Part shown: piece after piece, positions 42,540 to 55,071 of the stretch
How positions within the stretch are numbered: the first letter of the stretch is position 1
Layout: each line of letters starts with the position of its first letter
Assembly (NCBI RefSeq): GCF_025698545.1
Contig: NC_068572.1
Coordinates: forward strand, 1,550,001 to 1,614,000
Length of the DNA stretch: 64,000 nt
Direction: 5' to 3'
Origin: Gossypium raimondii
Lineage: Eukaryota; Streptophyta; Magnoliopsida; Malvales; Malvaceae
Program-made: the position numbers and the translations under genes
The notes under the pieces: model-generated
What the model was told of the DNA's origin: nothing
The model's database searches: none
The model's input: only the letters and a program-made list of their open reading frames with translations

Positions 42540-44782
42540 ACGTATTCAATAGTATTAAAAGACAAATTTGTTATCATTATATATTGAAATACTACGTGGT
42601 TTATGTATTGTAGGATGATCATTATATTTATATTTGATTTTATAATTAAAATCCAAAAATTGAACACGTGTTCAATAGTATTAAAATACAAGTTTGTTAC
42701 CACTTCTATATTCATTATTAAATAAATTAATATTGAACAGAAAATATTTTCTTTTGCCCATATCATGCGTGCCACAAAATCTAGTATACATTAAACAATC
42801 GATATAATTTGCTTCTAACTTTAAATCAATTTTATATATAGAAAATACGATTTTTGATTTCATTAATCATACAAATTAGTAGAATAAAATATAATTATAT
42901 AAATGAAAAGTATAAAATTTAAGTTGTTTATGAAACAACATTTTGATAATGTTAGTTACGAAATTTAAAATTTATATAGTTGAATCAGTAGTAATTGGTA
43001 GCTACTTAAGTGAATTTAAACTCGACTTGATAATTATTAAATCAAATTTGATTTAAAATTATTGTATGGCCTTCTCTATTCACATAGCTGGTACTAATAA
43101 AAACACTCTCTTTCCAATAGTCCTAAGCCTTAACTCTTATACTTTAAAGGGTAAATTATACCAACAGTCGCTCAATTTTGGGGTAGCTGACAAAGCAATC
43201 ATATTGGTTTCATTTCAGTCACTCAACTTTAGAAAAATGACAAAACAATTCTTTTTGCCGTTTTTCGTTACAGACGTAATAGCAAAGTGACATGGCAAAT
43301 GATGACTTGCTTCGTGTCATTAACTGTCCAACTGGCCGGTTAGCACCAATTTAAACAACCCTATTAGCAGCAATTTAGGTTGATGCAGTCCTATCAACAC
43401 CAATTCAATTTATGTTTTTATGTATTGAAGGATGATATCATTATATTTATTAATAGTTTGAAATTGTTCTTATTTCTATTTATAATTTATAAATAAAAAA
43501 GATTTATGATTATGATATAGGTGGCAATCATAAATGTAATACCAATTCAGGATTTTTTCTAAGCGGAGATTAGATACTTCATTTTATTGGTCCAACCATG
43601 CTGAAATTACATTGTCAAATTAATTAGTTACCATCTCATGAACATAATTGTATGAACTAGTCGGACTAAACAAATTCAATATAATTTGGTTCTAACTTTA
43701 AATCAATTTTATATATAGAAAATATGATTTTGGATTTCATTAATAATACAAATTATGAGAATAAAACAATTATATAAATAAAATTATAAATTCCAAACAC
43801 AAGTATTCACAAAAATTTCAAGATTTCAAATATAAAATAACATTTTTGATAATGTTAGTTACGGAATTTAAAGTTTATATAGTTGAATGACCAAAATAGA
43901 AATACACTAATAATTGGTGATTAATAGTAAAGGTGTCAATATTTGTTGATCTATCTATGAATGTAATATTATATATATGTTGATGGTGAGTTGAATGTGC
44001 ATGTGGACCAAATTTATAGAATTTGTAAATGTGGAGGGTTAATTTTATTAAATTATTTAGAGCTAGGACCAAATTGACAAATTGTGTAAGTGTCGAGGAC
44101 TTAATTTATTATTGTACCAGTTAAAAACAAGGTTAAATCATCATCTTTCGGTAGCGATTTAATGGAAAGTGACCAAAACAAAACTGACCGAAAATATTAA
44201 TGATGAAATTGAAAGTTTTTGAAATTTGATAACTAAAACAAAAATGTGCTAATAATTAAGACCCTTTTATTTTTATAATAAATTGATATGTCTATTTACG
44301 ATAAATATATAAATTGATTTGTTTAAGCATTTCTTGAGTTGATGTAACTCTTAATCGAATCACTAATTCGATTATGGAGTTAAAGAAATATCTCTTCTTT
44401 TTAACTTATAATTAATATTATAACAATAACACTTTTCATGTGTTTACATTTAATTAAAACTCAAAAATCAAACACGTGTTCAATAATATTAAAATACATG
44501 TTTTTTTTCATGATATAAAAATATATTGAAATGAAAAGTTCGGTTAGGCTTGTGAGCATTTGAATTGATTAAGATGATTGAATTTAACTTAACCAGAATT
44601 GCTCAAGTTCAAGATTGCATTGATAATTATCAAACTATATAAGAGGATTCAGATAAAAGTATGACGCTAAAAAATTGGCTCTATCAAAAAACAACTTCAC
44701 TTGAAATATGGGTTGAATTTAGACTTTAACATTCAAGGCGAGTTTGGTTGAACCTGTTTACAATTCGATTTAAAAAAAAACA
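42540..44782. other. Gene-free repeat mosaic upstream of F-box gene 6
   Basis: Contains partial copies of the clade A downstream module (43900-44140), a GGGTAAATTATACC-type element start at ~43149, a block shared with 63650-63900, and AT-rich DNA. No gene. Confidence 0.5.
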
Positions 44783-45306
44783 GGGTAAATTACACTTGAG
44801 GTCACTAAACTATAGATAATTTTACGTTTAGTCACTTAGCTTTAAAAAATTATAAAATGGCCATTGAACTAATCGAAAGTTTTCATTTAAGTCTTTAAGA
44901 TGATAAAATCATTGTTATATGGTCTTCTTTGTTCGCATAGCTTACACAAATCAAAAGCTATCATTCTTTGTCTCTTTTACAATTCATTTTATTTCATAAC
45001 ACAATTGTGAATGTTACAAATTGATGAACTAAGATCCAAATAGCTTTCTTCTTTGATCTCCGACACTAACGTTAGATTGACTTGGATCTAAAATATGTTC
45101 TTCTAATCATCAAGGGGTACTAATCCACCGTATCTATCATTGAATTGTCGTTTGGAGCTCACTAACCAGACTTAAGAAAAAAGAACAGCATAATGATTTA
45201 AATAAAAACTTTCTAATACTTCAATGATCATTATGTAACTTTTAGAAGTTAAGTTATCAAAACGTGAACGTTCCAATAGCTTAATGACATTGTATGCAAT
45301 TTACCC
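44783..45306. mobile_element. TIR element upstream of F-box gene 6
   Basis: It starts GGGTAAATTACACTTGAGGTCACTAAAC and ends ...AATGACATTGTATGCAATTTACCC, an inverted terminal pair with a GTCACT/AGTGAC theme. The interior has no coding capacity. Related right halves lie upstream of relic 48031 (47500-47877), gene 7 (54785-54963), gene 8 (60400-60800) and gene 5. The element was probably present in the ancestral clade B promoter and copied with the genes. Confidence 0.55.
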
Positions 45307-45463
45307 ATAACTTTAAAACACATTTTTTAAATAAAAATGAATCTTACCTTTAAAAACATTGTTTTTCACCCCATGTTTTTCGCTACTCCTAAACCCCAAC
45401 TATTATATTTTAAAAAAAAGCTTTTCTTCTTTGCTTACACTAACCCATCCAAAAACCCTAACA

Positions 45464-46581
45464 ATGGCGACCCTCTCGCATGATTTGACCATTGAAATAC
45501 TACGTGGTTTAAGTGTAAAAGACCTTCTACGCTTCAAGTGTGTTTCAAAGCTCTGGTGCTCTTCGATTGATGATCCATATTTCATCAAACTCCACCTCTC
45601 CCATTCCCTCAAAACCAATACCAATCACTCCCTTATTCTCCGTCGCTGGGGGTACGACTTCCTCTCCGTCAACTACGACTCACTCAAAACAACTCAAGTA
45701 ATCAATCCCCCACTCACCAATAGTCCCATTAAAATATTGGGTTCTTGCAATGGTTTACTTGCTCTGATAGACGACAAGGATAGAATATTTCTGTGGAACC
45801 CTTCAACGAGAAAATCCCAGGTATTACCTTCCACTGAAATAGAATTTTCATCTACATCGATTAGCTCTGCCCCTTCAACTTACTATGGATTTGGGTACGA
45901 ACCCATTTCTGATGACTACAAATTGGTTCGAATGGTCCAATCACATGGAAACAATGATGAATATTTTCATTCTGAAGCTAAGGTTTACAGCTTGAGGAGC
46001 AATTGTTGGAGAAGGATTAAGGATGTCTGCTTTTATCTTAAGTTCAATCGAAAATTCGGGTTTTTGGCTAACAACGCTTTACATTGGATGGTATTTAAAA
46101 CTCCCCAATCGGATAATAGAAACCTTGTTGGTTTCAATCTCGGGAGCGAGGAATTCCGTTTCCTTGAATTACCGGATTTTTGTTTAGATAAGCTTTTTTG
46201 GTTTGGCATAAAAGCCATGGGGGTGACCTTTGTTTGACTGCAACTTATAGGGAAATCAATAATTTTGTGGTTGATGTATGGATTATGAAGGAATATGGGG
46301 TTAAGCAATCTTGGATTAAATCGATATCATGGAACGAACCCCACAATATTTCAGATACTCCGGTTGCAGCTCCTTTGGCTTTTTCAAAAAATGGCAACAA
46401 AGTTTTATTCAACATTGCATACAAGTGGTGTCATTTGCGCAAAAGAGACGGTAAGTTTGTGTGGTATGATTTGGGAAGCCAAAGGGTTGAGAATGTTGGG
46501 AATAGACAGATTCCAACTTCATTTGATGTGGACTTGTTTGTTGACAGCCTTGTCCCTCTTAATAGTAATGCTCAACAATGA
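45464..46581 (+). pseudogene. F-box/FBA gene 6 (clade B), one-base frameshift
   Basis: The F-box (MATLSHDLTIEILRGLSVKDLLRFKC) and most of the FBA domain are intact to about residue 254. At 46219-46223 there is a run of five G where paralogues (55 and 61 kb) have six. This throws the frame off to a stop at 46235-46237, while the remaining FBA part (GGDLCLTATYRE...VDSLVPLNSNAQQ) continues open in the next frame to 46581. Everything else looks healthy, so the event is recent, or it is a homopolymer sequencing error. If real, the product lacks about 120 C-terminal residues. Confidence 0.8.
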
Positions 46582-47499
46582 GATGCCCCCATAGGTCAAT
46601 TTTCTTTATCTAATTGCATTTTTTTATGCTCATATGGATTTGCATTTATATTTAAATTTTCAAACATGTTATTGGTTTTTACGTTATTAGGTAACGTTTT
46701 CATAATTGGGTTAGTAGCCGAATCGATTACGATTCAATAAAATAAATTATTAAAAAATTATAAAAATTGATATAACTGATTTTTCGATTCAATTGGTCTT
46801 AATTTATTTGTGAGCCAATCGATCTAATATCTCTTCTTAAATATGAGTAAGTTGATTGTGAGAAATGAGATGAAGTAACGTATTTGTATGATTTAGAGGA
46901 CCACGGCACTTATATTTGGATAATTTAATTGCATTCATTTATGCAAATATGTATTGCATTTCTTTTGTATGTTGCAATATGAATTTCCATTTATATTGGC
47001 TTTTCTATGTTGTCGGAGATGATTTCTTCTAGAATAAAACTATTCTATGCGATTTTCCCATATCTATTATTTTTATATAATTTATATCGCGGTATATATA
47101 TATATAATTATAATTTAGAAATTTTATAGGAATAGATATATAATGACATCCAAAATACCGATCATTTTGTTTTAAAAATAGATGCCTTTGACATCAAACT
47201 ATAGTATTGTATAAAAAATTTTTGAACGGCAGTTCCCAAGAAACATACTTCATAAAAAAAGTGTATTCATCAAAGAAGCTTCACTTGATGTTATAATTAG
47301 AGAAATGATATGAGGTAATTAAATGTTAAACGAAGTTTGTTTCTCGATTACTTTACAAGTATGGTATCATTATTTTTATGAATTGGAGGATGGTATCATT
47401 ATATTTATATTTGGTGTTATAATTAAAAATCCAAAAATTGAGCATGTGTTCAATAGTATTAGAATATAAGTTTGTTATCACTTAATATTAAAATCATTA
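46582..47499. other. Clade B downstream repeat block (gene 6)
   Basis: The same family of phrases as 40187-42420, in the same order (splice-like AG/GT relics, then TTATAATTAGAGAAA and TCGATTACTTTAC). There are no genes. Confidence 0.55.
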
Positions 47500-47877
47500 T
47501 TGTATGGCTTCTCTATTCGCTTAGCTTGCACCAATCAAAAGCTCTCATGCTCTGTCTTTTCTCCAGTTCATTTTATTTCATGACACATATTTGCGATCCA
47601 ACATCCAAATCGATTTCTTCTTTGATTTTCGACACTGACCGTTAAATTGACTTGGATCTAAAGTATGTTCTTCTAATCATCAAGGGGTACTAATCCACCA
47701 TATCGACCATTAAATTGTCATTTGGAGCTCGCTAGCCATGGTTAAGAGAAAAAGAACAATCCAGTGACTTAAATAAAACCTTTATAATAATTCAATAACG
47801 TTTTTGTAACTTTTTGAAGTTGAGTTACCAAAACATAATCTTTCCAATAGTTTAGTGACATTAAATATAGTTTACCC
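47500..47877. mobile_element. Right part of the clade B upstream TIR element
   Basis: Matches 44925-45306 (TTCGCTTAGCTTGCACCAATC, GACTTGGATCTAAAGTATGTTC, CATCAAGGGGTACTAATCCACC in short pieces) and ends at TTTACCC. The left end is lost. Confidence 0.5.
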
Positions 47878-48030
47878 ATAATTTTAGAATTTTAAAAAAT
47901 GTAATAATTAAATAAAAAAATTACCTTTAAAAATATTGTTTTTTGCTCCATGCTTTTCTCTACTCCTAAGCCCCAACTATTATACTTTAAAAAACCTTTT
48001 CTTCTTTGCGGCCATCCAAAAACCCTAAAA

Positions 48031-48165
48031 ATGACGACCCTCTCGCATGAACTGACCATTGATATTATACATGGTTTAAGTATAAGAGATCTTCTACACT
48101 TTAAGTGCATTTAAAAGCTCTGATGCTCTTTGATCGCCGATCCATATTTCTTCAAACTTCGCTGT
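48031..48165 (+). pseudogene. F-box gene 5' relic (135 bp)
   Basis: ATGACGACCCTCTCGCATGA... encodes MTTLSHELTIDIIHGLSIRDLLHFKCI followed by a stop where paralogues have the codons for CVSK. Homology continues to about 48165 and then ends before a Gypsy fossil. Both truncation and an early stop disable it. Confidence 0.78.
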
Positions 48166-48430
48166 TTAAAATTCGGTAAGCCCAACACACCCACTACAAA
48201 GGACCTATGACCTATAACTAATGTTACACCAACTCTCTAAAGTTGATAAACCTTTTATTTTCTAACTTCTTAATGCATTATAATACTCAAACGGCAAAGC
48301 CAACTATATATCATTCATGCAGTAGAGCCGACTATACATAAAAGGTAACCCAAGTGCACTAAGTGCTTAGACCCCTAAGGCTTAACCGAGAATAATTACC
48401 AGAAAAAAGAACATTTTTTTATTAATACAC
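48166..48430. other. Junction DNA between the F-box relic and the Gypsy fossil
   Basis: No gene is present. It holds short words such as AACGGCAAAGCCAAC and AGTAGAGCCGACTATAC that hint at LTR or leader sequence of the neighbouring element, but no ends are defined. Confidence 0.35.
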
Positions 48431-48434
48431 TTAC

Positions 48435-51400
48435 AGGAAACTTAGTGGACAATACAACAGGTTATTCACTTCTCTTTTATGGATGGTTTTTGCGGCTACA
48501 ACCAAATAAAGATGCATCTTGAAGACATGAAAAAGACCACATTCGTAACTATGTGGGGAGCATTTTGCTATAAAGTGATGTCATTCGGATTGAAAAATAC
48601 GGGAGCGACGTATCAAAGAGACATGGTAACCCTATTTCATGATGTGATGCACAAGGAAATCGAGGTTTATGTTGATGATATAATCCCAAAATCCTGAATA
48701 GAAGAAGAACATATATAGGTCCTGAGGAAATTGTTTTTGAGATTGAGAAAATTCCAACTGAAGCTCAATCCAGCAAAATGTACCTTCGGGGCTAGGTCAG
48801 AAAAATTGTTAGGATTCGTAGTTAGGGAGAAGAGAATCGAGATTGACCCGGAAAAGTCAAGGCTATACATGAGTTGCATCCGTCGCACACTCAAAAAAAG
48901 GTCCGGGGTTTCTTAGGGAGATTAAATTACATCGCTCGGTTTATTTCAGAACTAACCGAGAAATGCGACCCCATATTCTGTCTCCTTAAGAAACATAATC
49001 CAGGTGTATGGGATGAGGAATGTTAGAAAACCTTTGATAAGGTCAAACATTACCTATCTCATGCCACAATGCTAATGCCACCTAGTCTAGATAAGCAGCA
49101 AATACTGTATTTGGTAGTATTTGAGAATTCTATAGGATGCGTACTTAGCCAACACCATGAGTCAGGAAGGAAAGAAAGAACAATATATTACCTCAGTAAG
49201 AAATTCACTAAATGTGAGACAAGATACTCACCGATTAAAAAGTTGTGTTATGTTTTAATCTGGACAACTCGATGACTGAAACAGTACATGTTGTACTATA
49301 CAACTTGGCTTATCTAAAAAATAGACCCTCTAAAGTACATGATGGAGTCGATTGCTCTGAATGGATGAATGACCCGATGACAAATTCTACTTTCTGAATT
49401 TAATATAGTCTATGTGAACCAGAAGGCAATTAAAGAAAGTGCAATAGTAGATTTTCTAGCCAGTAGAGCTCTAGAAAATTACGAGCCTTTAAACTTTAAT
49501 TTCTCGAATGAAGATCTGATGTATGTTGCGACTACTGAAGAGGGTGCTTAATAAGAACATCCTTGGAAACTAAATTTTGATGGGGCTTCAAACGATGTGG
49601 GTAATGAAATCAGGGCAGTTCTAGTATCCCCAAATGGAGATTATTATCTCTTTACTAGTATATTGAATTTTAATTGCATAAAAAATATGGTAGAATATGA
49701 AGCACATATCATGGGCATCCATGCAGCCATAGAACGCAAGATCAAAGTATTAAAGGTATATGGGGATTCTGCACTAGTGATCTATCAACTCAAAGGTGAA
49801 TGGGAGACAAGAGATCCCAAGTTGATCGAGCATTGAAGGGTGGTCCTGGAGTTAATTAAAGAGTTTGATGACATCACCTTCTGCTACCTTCTGCGATATG
49901 AAAATCAGATGGCTGATGCCCTAGCTACTTTAACTTCCATGGTCAAAATAAACAAACAAGAGGGTGTAAAACATATCTAGATGAGTATTTATGAGGCTCT
50001 GGCTCATTGTTACAACATAAAGGAATAGGAAAAAGATGATCACCCTTGGTACCATGATATACTGCGATATGTAAAGAATCGTGAATACCCTAATCAGGGG
50101 ATCGAGAATGATAAAAGGATGCTAAGGAGACTGGCCAATAACTATGTCTTAAATGGGGAGATCCTATATAAAAAAAGAAAGGATCAGGTACTACTAAGAT
50201 GTATGGACGCTGTTGAGGCCAAGAAAATCTTAGAAGAGGTCCATAAGGGTATTTGCGGAACACATGCTAATGGTTTTACAATAGCCAGGCAAATCATGAG
50301 ATTCATATATTATTGGTCCACCGTAAAAGAGGATTGTATCAATTATGCCAAGAGATGTCATAAGTGTCAAATTTATGGAAACAAAATTCATGTATCTCAT
50401 TCTCCTCTCCATGTTATGATTTCTTTATGGTCTTCCAATATGTAGGGCATGGATGTCATTGGGCCGATATTGCCAAAAAATTTCAATGAGCATCGATTTA
50501 TCTTCGTAGTCATTGATTACTTCACTAAGTGGGTAGAGGCCACTTCTTACACCAATGTCAAGAAGTCGACAGTCAGGAAATTCTTGAAGAAAAAATCATA
50601 TGTCAGTATGAGATGCCAGAAAAGATTATATCTGACAATGCATTGAACTTGAACAATAGCACGATAGCGGAGGTCTGTAGTCAATTCAATATCAAACACC
50701 ACAACTCGTCGCCATATTGCCAAAAAATAAATGGTGCGGTGGAGGTATCCAATAAGAACATTAAGAAGATCGTGGGGAAAATGACCGAGAGTTATAAAAA
50801 TTGGCATGGGAAGTTACCATTTGCCCTCTATGCTTATCAAATGTTTGTCAGGACCTCCACCGAGTTATAAAGACAGTTTTTCCCATTAAAGTCGAGATTT
50901 CTTCTCTCCGAGTTTTGTCAGAGTTAAAGTTAGATGAAGCAGAATAGATCCAATCTCGATATGATCAGTTGAACTTGATTGAAGAAAAGAGGTTGAAAAC
51001 CATCTGTCATGGTCAAATGTACCAAAAATGAATGATGCGAGCTTATGAAAAAAAGGTCCGCCCCAGAGAATTCCATGAGGGAGACCTAGTATTGAAAAAT
51101 ATCCTTCCCATATAAAAAGACTTCAGACGAAAATGGATGCCGAACTGGGAAGGACTTTATGTGGTAAAAAAGGTCTTTTCTGGAGGAGCGCTAATTTTGA
51201 TCGAGATGGACGACAAAAACCTACCTAACCCTGTGAATTCAGGCTCAGTCAAGAAATACTTTACCTAAAAAAAATGGAGAGGCCAAGGTGAAAAATCCCC
51301 AAAGGGCGCCTTAAGACCAAAGAGGTTTTGAGTTGAAAACCCAAGAAAGGGCAGCTCAAATTTGGATTGAAGATTGAACATATGGTAGTCTTGTCCTCTT

Positions 51401-53580
51401 AGAAATAACAATGAGGAGAAACTTTACATCTTGGGGCATCAACAAAGTACTCTAGATCTTCTAGACATATATCAAGCTAAAAATGGTCTTCAAGAAGTTT
51501 TGTGCAGGGAAGCTCATTCTGCAATATTTGAGGCACCTACTTTCATCTTACTCATTTTGTATTTTAGCAACGTTTGCTATCTTTGATTAATCTATCGATA
51601 TTGAGCTCTGCTCCCAGTAAATTTCAATCTTGTCCATTGTTACGATCTTTTTCAAGCATTTTCATTGAAATATCGATTAATGGACAAATAATATTCAAGT
51701 AAAATGATTTATGCATATTGCTCTGATAGGTTTTATAAATAGTACAAGGATCTGAAAAAGAACCACTGGTTAGAACTAACCAAATCTAAAGGTGGAAAAT
51801 ATCTGGTAACGAATAGTCTAAATTGTTATTATTTCTTCGAGTTCTCTATAAAAAAACCAGCTAAACGAGAAGGCAGGATAATGCGTCAGTGACAAAACAT
51901 TGATGAACTACGAGTAATGTCAACCTAAGCATTAAAAGGGAATCATTCTTGAAACATGACATTCTGTATTCATGCAAACATTATTAATACACATCTAGTT
52001 AGGATCATATGATTCATTCGGATCATAGCATCCTAATCGCTTGCCATAAATATAGGCCCATGAAATAGATTCTACAGGTCATGTTCCTCAAAGAACGGTG
52101 TAATAGATCAGTGAAACCACAAATTCTCTACCCTTGAAGTTGCAATGAAAAAAGATTGAAGTTACAAAACTTATCTCCTTGAAGTTGCAGTGGAGTAGAT
52201 TAAAGCCACAAATCTTATCTTCCTGAAGTTGCAGTGGAATAGATTGAAGATAGCAAATCTTATCTCTCTGAAATTGTAGTAGAGCAAATTAAAACTACAA
52301 ATCTTATTTTCCTAAAGTTGCAGTGGAACATATTAAAGCTACAAATTACAAATCTTATCTCTCTGAAGTTGCAGTGGAGTAGATTGAAACATAAGTCCTA
52401 TACCTCTGAATTTGTAGTTGGTCAGATTAAATCCACCATAGCAAGTCTTATCTCCCTGAAGTTGCAGTGGAATAGACTAAAGCTACAAGCTACAAATCTT
52501 ATCTCCCTGAAGTTGCAATAGAGCAAATTAAAGCTACAAGTCTAATCTCCTTGAAGTTGTAGTGGAGTAGATTGAAGCAACAAATCATATACCTTTAAAG
52601 TTGCAGTGGGTTAGAATGAAGCTACTCGAAAAAGAGGAGCATCAAAGAGGTCGATTTTTTGTGTATTTAAAATTTGTATTGTTATTTATTACTTTATTTG
52701 CACATTTTATTATTATTGTTTATTTTTCCTTTATTATTTAATTAATAATAAAATAACAATTATTAGAATTATTGCCATTGTTATTATTTGGTGTTTTATT
52801 ATTATAATTATATTATTATATCATTCCTTTATTTATTATTTATTATTTATTATTTTAGTATTCTACCCACATAGTTACTTCACATTATTTCATCATCATT
52901 GTATCATACACTATGTTTAAACATATTTGTCCGTTTTTCATACGATGCCCGAATAAACTAAATATATTTACCATTTTAAGTGTTACATTTTTTTTACTCG
53001 ATGCATAAAAAGGAAGTTTTTAAAATTAAGGCAATGTTCCATATTTGGAGATTCAAAAAGTCGTGCCCTAACTTACGGGGTTTGACTTTCTCTTTGAACC
53101 TACATAACCGAACATTCCTTTTAAAATTAAAACACATGAGATTTAAATAGTAATTAAAATAAAGAGCAACCTTATTTTCGAGGAATCGAGATGTCGTGTC
53201 CTAACTTACGAGATGTGACCTTTTGTTAACTTGAGAAAAGAGGGCCTTTTACATACGTTTTGATTTATTCAAGTGATTTTAATTAAAAATAACATTATGC
53301 AAAGTGGGATCACATTTTAAATTCTCTTCAATTTTTTTAATTTTCGGTACTAAGATATCGAGTAATCAATTAGGTACCAATTTCGGGCGTAACGATGGTG
53401 CTAATCCTTCCTCGGACATAACCAACTCCCAAACCTATTTTTTGGATTTCGTAGACCAAAAATCATTGTTTTAGTAAATCAAGCCTTTTTACGAGGTGAT
53501 CCGATCACACCTCATAAAAAAAGATTGGTGGCGACCCCATCTTCGTTTTCAAAATATAAGTCGATTTCAAAAAAGGTTTC
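48435..53580 (+). mobile_element. Ty3/Gypsy retrotransposon fossil, Tat lineage
   Basis: Plus-strand parts in order: reverse transcriptase (DGFCGYNQIKM, YVDDII at ~48670), first RNase H (YYLSKKFTKCETRYSPIEK-like), a second archaeal-type RNase H (FDGASN...GNEIRAVLVSP at ~49580), and integrase (zinc-finger-like CHKCQ at ~50350, then IDYFTKWVEA at ~50510). Then come long non-coding DNA with a tandem array, an LTR-like region, and a TGGCGACC-type primer-site word at ~53530. Dual RNase H plus that primer type point to the Tat/Ogre lineage. Gag, protease and the 5' LTR are missing. It has many breaks (ten or more by impression) and is old. Confidence 0.78.
52131..52630. repeat. ~45-bp tandem array, about 11 copies
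   Basis: The unit pattern is CCCTGAAGTTGCAGTGGA(G/A)(T/C)A(G/A)ATTGAAGC..ACAAATCTTATCT. Period is 43-52 bp, with differences from unit to unit. It lies in the 3' non-coding part of the Tat-type element. Short tandem arrays there are typical of that lineage and can seed satellites. Confidence 0.85.
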
Positions 53581-53589
53581 GACATACAC

Positions 53590-54780
53590 AATATAATTAC
53601 AATATGACACACACTTCTCTCTTGGATCATTACAAGAATGAAAGCTCCTACCACTATTTATAGAGTTTAGTGGCCGTTGGATTGTTGACACATGTCAACA
53701 TCCTTATCATTAATTTTACAAATATCTAATAACTAGAATGTTCATGTATAATATCTAGTTCTAGATAATATCCTATTTCTTTATTTTATATTCTAGAATA
53801 TTCCAAATAAACTATCTCTTAAAAGATAAGTTTGACTTTTATCTAGAAGTTGTATTGGCTTTCAGCATTCCCCTTCAATGCAAACTTCTTTCCATAAATG
53901 ATTTGCAGATCATACCGAGTACTTCTCTGAACTTCTCAAACTTTGGTCTATTCAGACTCTTCATGAATATGTTAGCAACTTGCTCATCTGTCTTTGTTGG
54001 AACCATCTTGATCTCCCCTTCAAGGACTTTCTCACGAATATAATGATAGAGCACTTCTATATATTTTGTCCTTGCATGAAAGATAGGATTCTATACTAGA
54101 CGTATGGTTGATAAATTATCGTAGAGAAGCCTTAATTGGTAGTTTGTTGGCCGACAAATATCTTCCATCAGTTGTTTCAGCCAAGTACTCTTTTGTGTCG
54201 CTGATGCCGCCGATCGATATTCTAGTTCGGTGCTTGATAATAACACTGTTGGTTGTCTCTTACTGCACCACAATATTGCTCCTGATCCAAGGCTGAAGAT
54301 GTACCCGATTGTCAATAGTCACGTATCATAATCTTCAGCATAGTCGATGTCACAATATCCAACCACCAGACATTCTTTTGTTTTCTTGTATAAAATACCA
54401 AAATTAATGGTGCTTTTAACATACCTCAGGATATGTCGCACTGCAACGAGATGAGGCTTCTTAGGATTGCTCATGCATCGACTAGCCACTCCAACTGCAT
54501 AAGTTATGTCTAGTCAATTTAGAGTGAGATAGGTAAAACTTTCAACTAGTTGTCAATACATGGTTACATATTTTAAATGTTTTCCTTCATCAGCTCGTAA
54601 TTTTATGTTGGGATCCATGGAAGTGGAGATAGGCTTACAGCCAAGCATCCTATACCTCTATAGAAAATCCTTTGCATATTTCTGTTGGCCCAAGAATAAT
54701 CCTTCCTTCATGTGTTCTACTTCAAGTCCAAGAAATTGTTTGAGTTCTTCTAGTTCTTTCATATGAAATCTAGTTCTTCC
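53590..54780 (-). mobile_element. Ty1/Copia fossil (RT 3' part, RNase H, LTR-like end)
   Basis: On the minus strand the RNase H text [25 protein letters not shown] is split into recognisable blocks near 54240-54300. RT-derived text lies upstream (54320-54780), and an LTR-like non-coding end at 53590-53870 holds a CTATAAATAG-type word. The 5' two-thirds is absent. Broken and old. Confidence 0.7.
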
Positions 54781-54784
54781 ATTG

Positions 54785-55071
54785 TATCGATTATTGAATT
54801 GTCGCTTGGAGCTTGCTAGCTAGACTTAAAAAACAGAGAATAGTCTTGTGACTTACATAAAAACTTTCTAATAATTAAATCATTGTTTGATAACTTTTTA
54901 AAATTGAGTTACCAAAGCGTAAATATTTCAATAATTTAGTGACATAAAGTGTAATTTAACCATAATTTTAAAACACATTTTTTAAAACATTGTTTTTCAC
55001 GCCTTGCTTTCTCTTAGAGTTCAAAAAACCTTTCTTCTTTGCTTACACTTACCCATCCAAAAACCCTAACA
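54785..55071. promoter_or_regulatory. Upstream region of F-box gene 7
   Basis: The right part of the clade B upstream TIR element (54785-54963) is joined to the conserved leader (TTTTTCACGCCTTGC, then CCATCCAAAAACCCTAACAATGG). Here the leader has TTGC where genes 5, 6 and 8 have ATG, so the uORF is lost. Confidence 0.5.

Noticed and set aside
52131-52630. CRISPR-like array of spaced repeats
   Set aside because: The whole ~45-bp unit is repetitive with no unique spacers, the copies are divergent, and it lies inside a plant retroelement.
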